A stretch of 5,057 nt of DNA from an uncultured Flammeovirgaceae bacterium (GTDB lineage: Bacteria; Bacteroidota; Bacteroidia; Cytophagales; Cyclobacteriaceae). Numbering within the stretch: the stretch's first letter is position 1; every line of letters begins with the position of its first letter. The stretch spans positions 1-5,057 of the forward strand of contig CAKZPJ010000621.1 of assembly GCA_937138955.1 (NCBI GenBank). The letters run 5' to 3'. A model generated the notes under the pieces. That model worked only from the letters and a program-made list of their open reading frames with translations, was not told the origin of the DNA and did no database searches. Positions 4,258-5,057 of the stretch are shown here, one piece after another. A program made the translations under genes and the position numbers.

Positions 4258-5057
4258 ATGTGTTTCTAACGTACACTTCTCTCCTGCTACCTCAAACTGG
4301 ACAGTAATATGGTTGATGTGATATTCGCTTAATGCTCGTTGCACATTAGCCCGCAGGTCAGCCAGTTCGTTCAGCCGTTTATCTTCCTCTACTACTAAAT
4401 GGACTGATAGTATATGGTACTGCCCATCCATAGTCCACAGATGGGTGTCGTGGATACCTGTTATCTCATCAAGAGAATAAAGGGTCTGACGAATACTTTC
4501 AATATCCAGATTTTCGGGGATGGCTTGCAGGAAGATCATTAGTACCTTACGGAGGTTCTTGAAGGCATTCCAAAGAATAAATAAGGCAATACCAATGGAT
4601 AGGATCGGATCAATAATAACCCAGTCAGTTAGTAGCATTATTCCGCTACCGATCAGCACGGCTACCCAACCTAGGGCATCTTCCATAAGGTGCAGCATCA
4701 CCGTACGCTGATTAATGGAATTATCACCCCTTTTTAACCGAAGTACTGCTGCTCCGTTCATCAGTACTCCCAATATCGCTAAGTACAGCATTCCTTCTGA
4801 CTGCACCGGTTCAGGGTTAAGCAACCGAGGAATGCTTTCGTACACAATAATAATTGAGCCTACTAGCAAAATAATAGAATTAATCAGCGCGCTAAGCGGG
4901 GAGAACCGCTTAAACCCAAAGGAGAAAGTTTTGCTACGCCCTTTCTGGGAATAGTTTTCTAGAAACAGTGCTGAACCAATTGCGAACGTATCTCCCAAGT
5001 CATGCACCGCATCGGCCAGAATAGCGACCGAATTGGTGAGTGCCCCGCCAATAAATT
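4255..5057 (-). CDS. CDF family zinc-type cation efflux protein (CzcD/ZitB-like), 5' end off window
   Basis: An inner-membrane metal/proton antiporter that exports Zn2+ and probably related ions such as Cd2+ or Co2+. 266 residues are visible; the start and first membrane segment lie beyond the right edge. From the edge the protein reads FIGGALTNSVAILADAVHDLGD, with the first metal-site motif H18xxxD22 in segment two. The second motif, H122-LME-D126, is in segment five, giving the His/Asp pairs typical of the zinc-type branch. A segment four/five loop with a short basic stretch (RLKRGDNSINQR) precedes it. The cytoplasmic domain (about 165-266) contains IHDTHLW and several histidines (ITGIHDTHLWTMD, SVHLVV, YHINHITVQFE) plus a late Cys (EKC), as in relatives where this domain binds zinc and dimerises. 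A GTG at 5007 lies inside the first motif and is not the real start. The TGA stop falls within a heptamer repeat. The family call is very secure. Confidence 0.95.
   Translation of the reverse strand, partial: FIGGALTNSVAILADAVHDLGDTFAIGSALFLENYSQKGRSKTFSFGFKRFSPLSALINSIILLVGSIIIVYESIPRLLNPEPVQSEGMLYLAILGVLMNGAAVLRLKRGDNSINQRTVMLHLMEDALGWVAVLIGSGIMLLTDWVIIDPILSIGIALFILWNAFKNLRKVLMIFLQAIPENLDIESIRQTLYSLDEITGIHDTHLWTMDGQYHILSVHLVVEEDKRLNELADLRANVQRALSEYHINHITVQFEVAGEKCTLETH

Noticed and set aside
5005..5007. GTG as start codon of the CDF gene
   Set aside because: It falls inside the conserved ADAVHDLGD metal motif, and the same frame continues upstream to the window edge with typical CDF sequence.

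Overview
The window looks like a chromosomal stretch from a member of the Bacteroidota, probably of the Cytophagales type. This rests on the kinds of proteins seen (a Bacteroidota-style RAYT transposase, an MNT-type nucleotidyltransferase, a Wzm/Wzt-like polysaccharide exporter and CDF metal transporters), on the absence of clear Shine-Dalgarno sequences before the starts, and on moderate base composition. The taxonomic call is an inference; no rRNA or other marker gene is present.

Layout, left to right. Positions 1-316 (minus) hold nearly all of a small MNT-type nucleotidyltransferase that runs off the left edge. Positions 354-782 (minus) hold the N-terminal third of a Wzt/TagH-like ABC ATPase that keeps Walker A and then breaks off in unrelated GC-rich sequence. 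Positions 849-1351 (plus) hold an intact two-gene toxin-antitoxin operon with a RelE/ParE-superfamily toxin. Immediately after the toxin stop, positions 1352-1565 (minus) hold a second, more decayed copy of the same ATPase N-terminus. Positions 1566-2201 have no recognisable gene but several stem-loops. Positions 2202-2426 (minus) hold a truncated REP-associated (Y1/HUH) transposase. Positions 2476-3303 (minus) hold an intact ABC-2 polysaccharide export permease. Positions 3445-4107 and 4255-5057 (both minus) hold two cation transporters, one short with a Cys-rich tail and one classical zinc-type CDF protein cut by the right edge. A heptanucleotide tandem repeat (4209-4257) lies between these two.

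How the parts relate. The right half (metal transporters and permease) is well preserved and all on the minus strand. The left half is a decay and insertion zone: the ATPase that should energise the permease appears only as two stubs, each broken at a different point and each abutting a toxin-antitoxin-type gene (RelE/ParE operon; MNT nucleotidyltransferase). Both stubs carry 7-bp-phased, inverted repeat sequence in the linker before the nucleotide-binding domain. The permease therefore has no intact ATPase partner in this window and must use one elsewhere or be non-functional. I found no clear new defence system or CRISPR array. The most unusual signal is the pair of ATPase stubs around the toxin-antitoxin operon and the repeat elements inside them.
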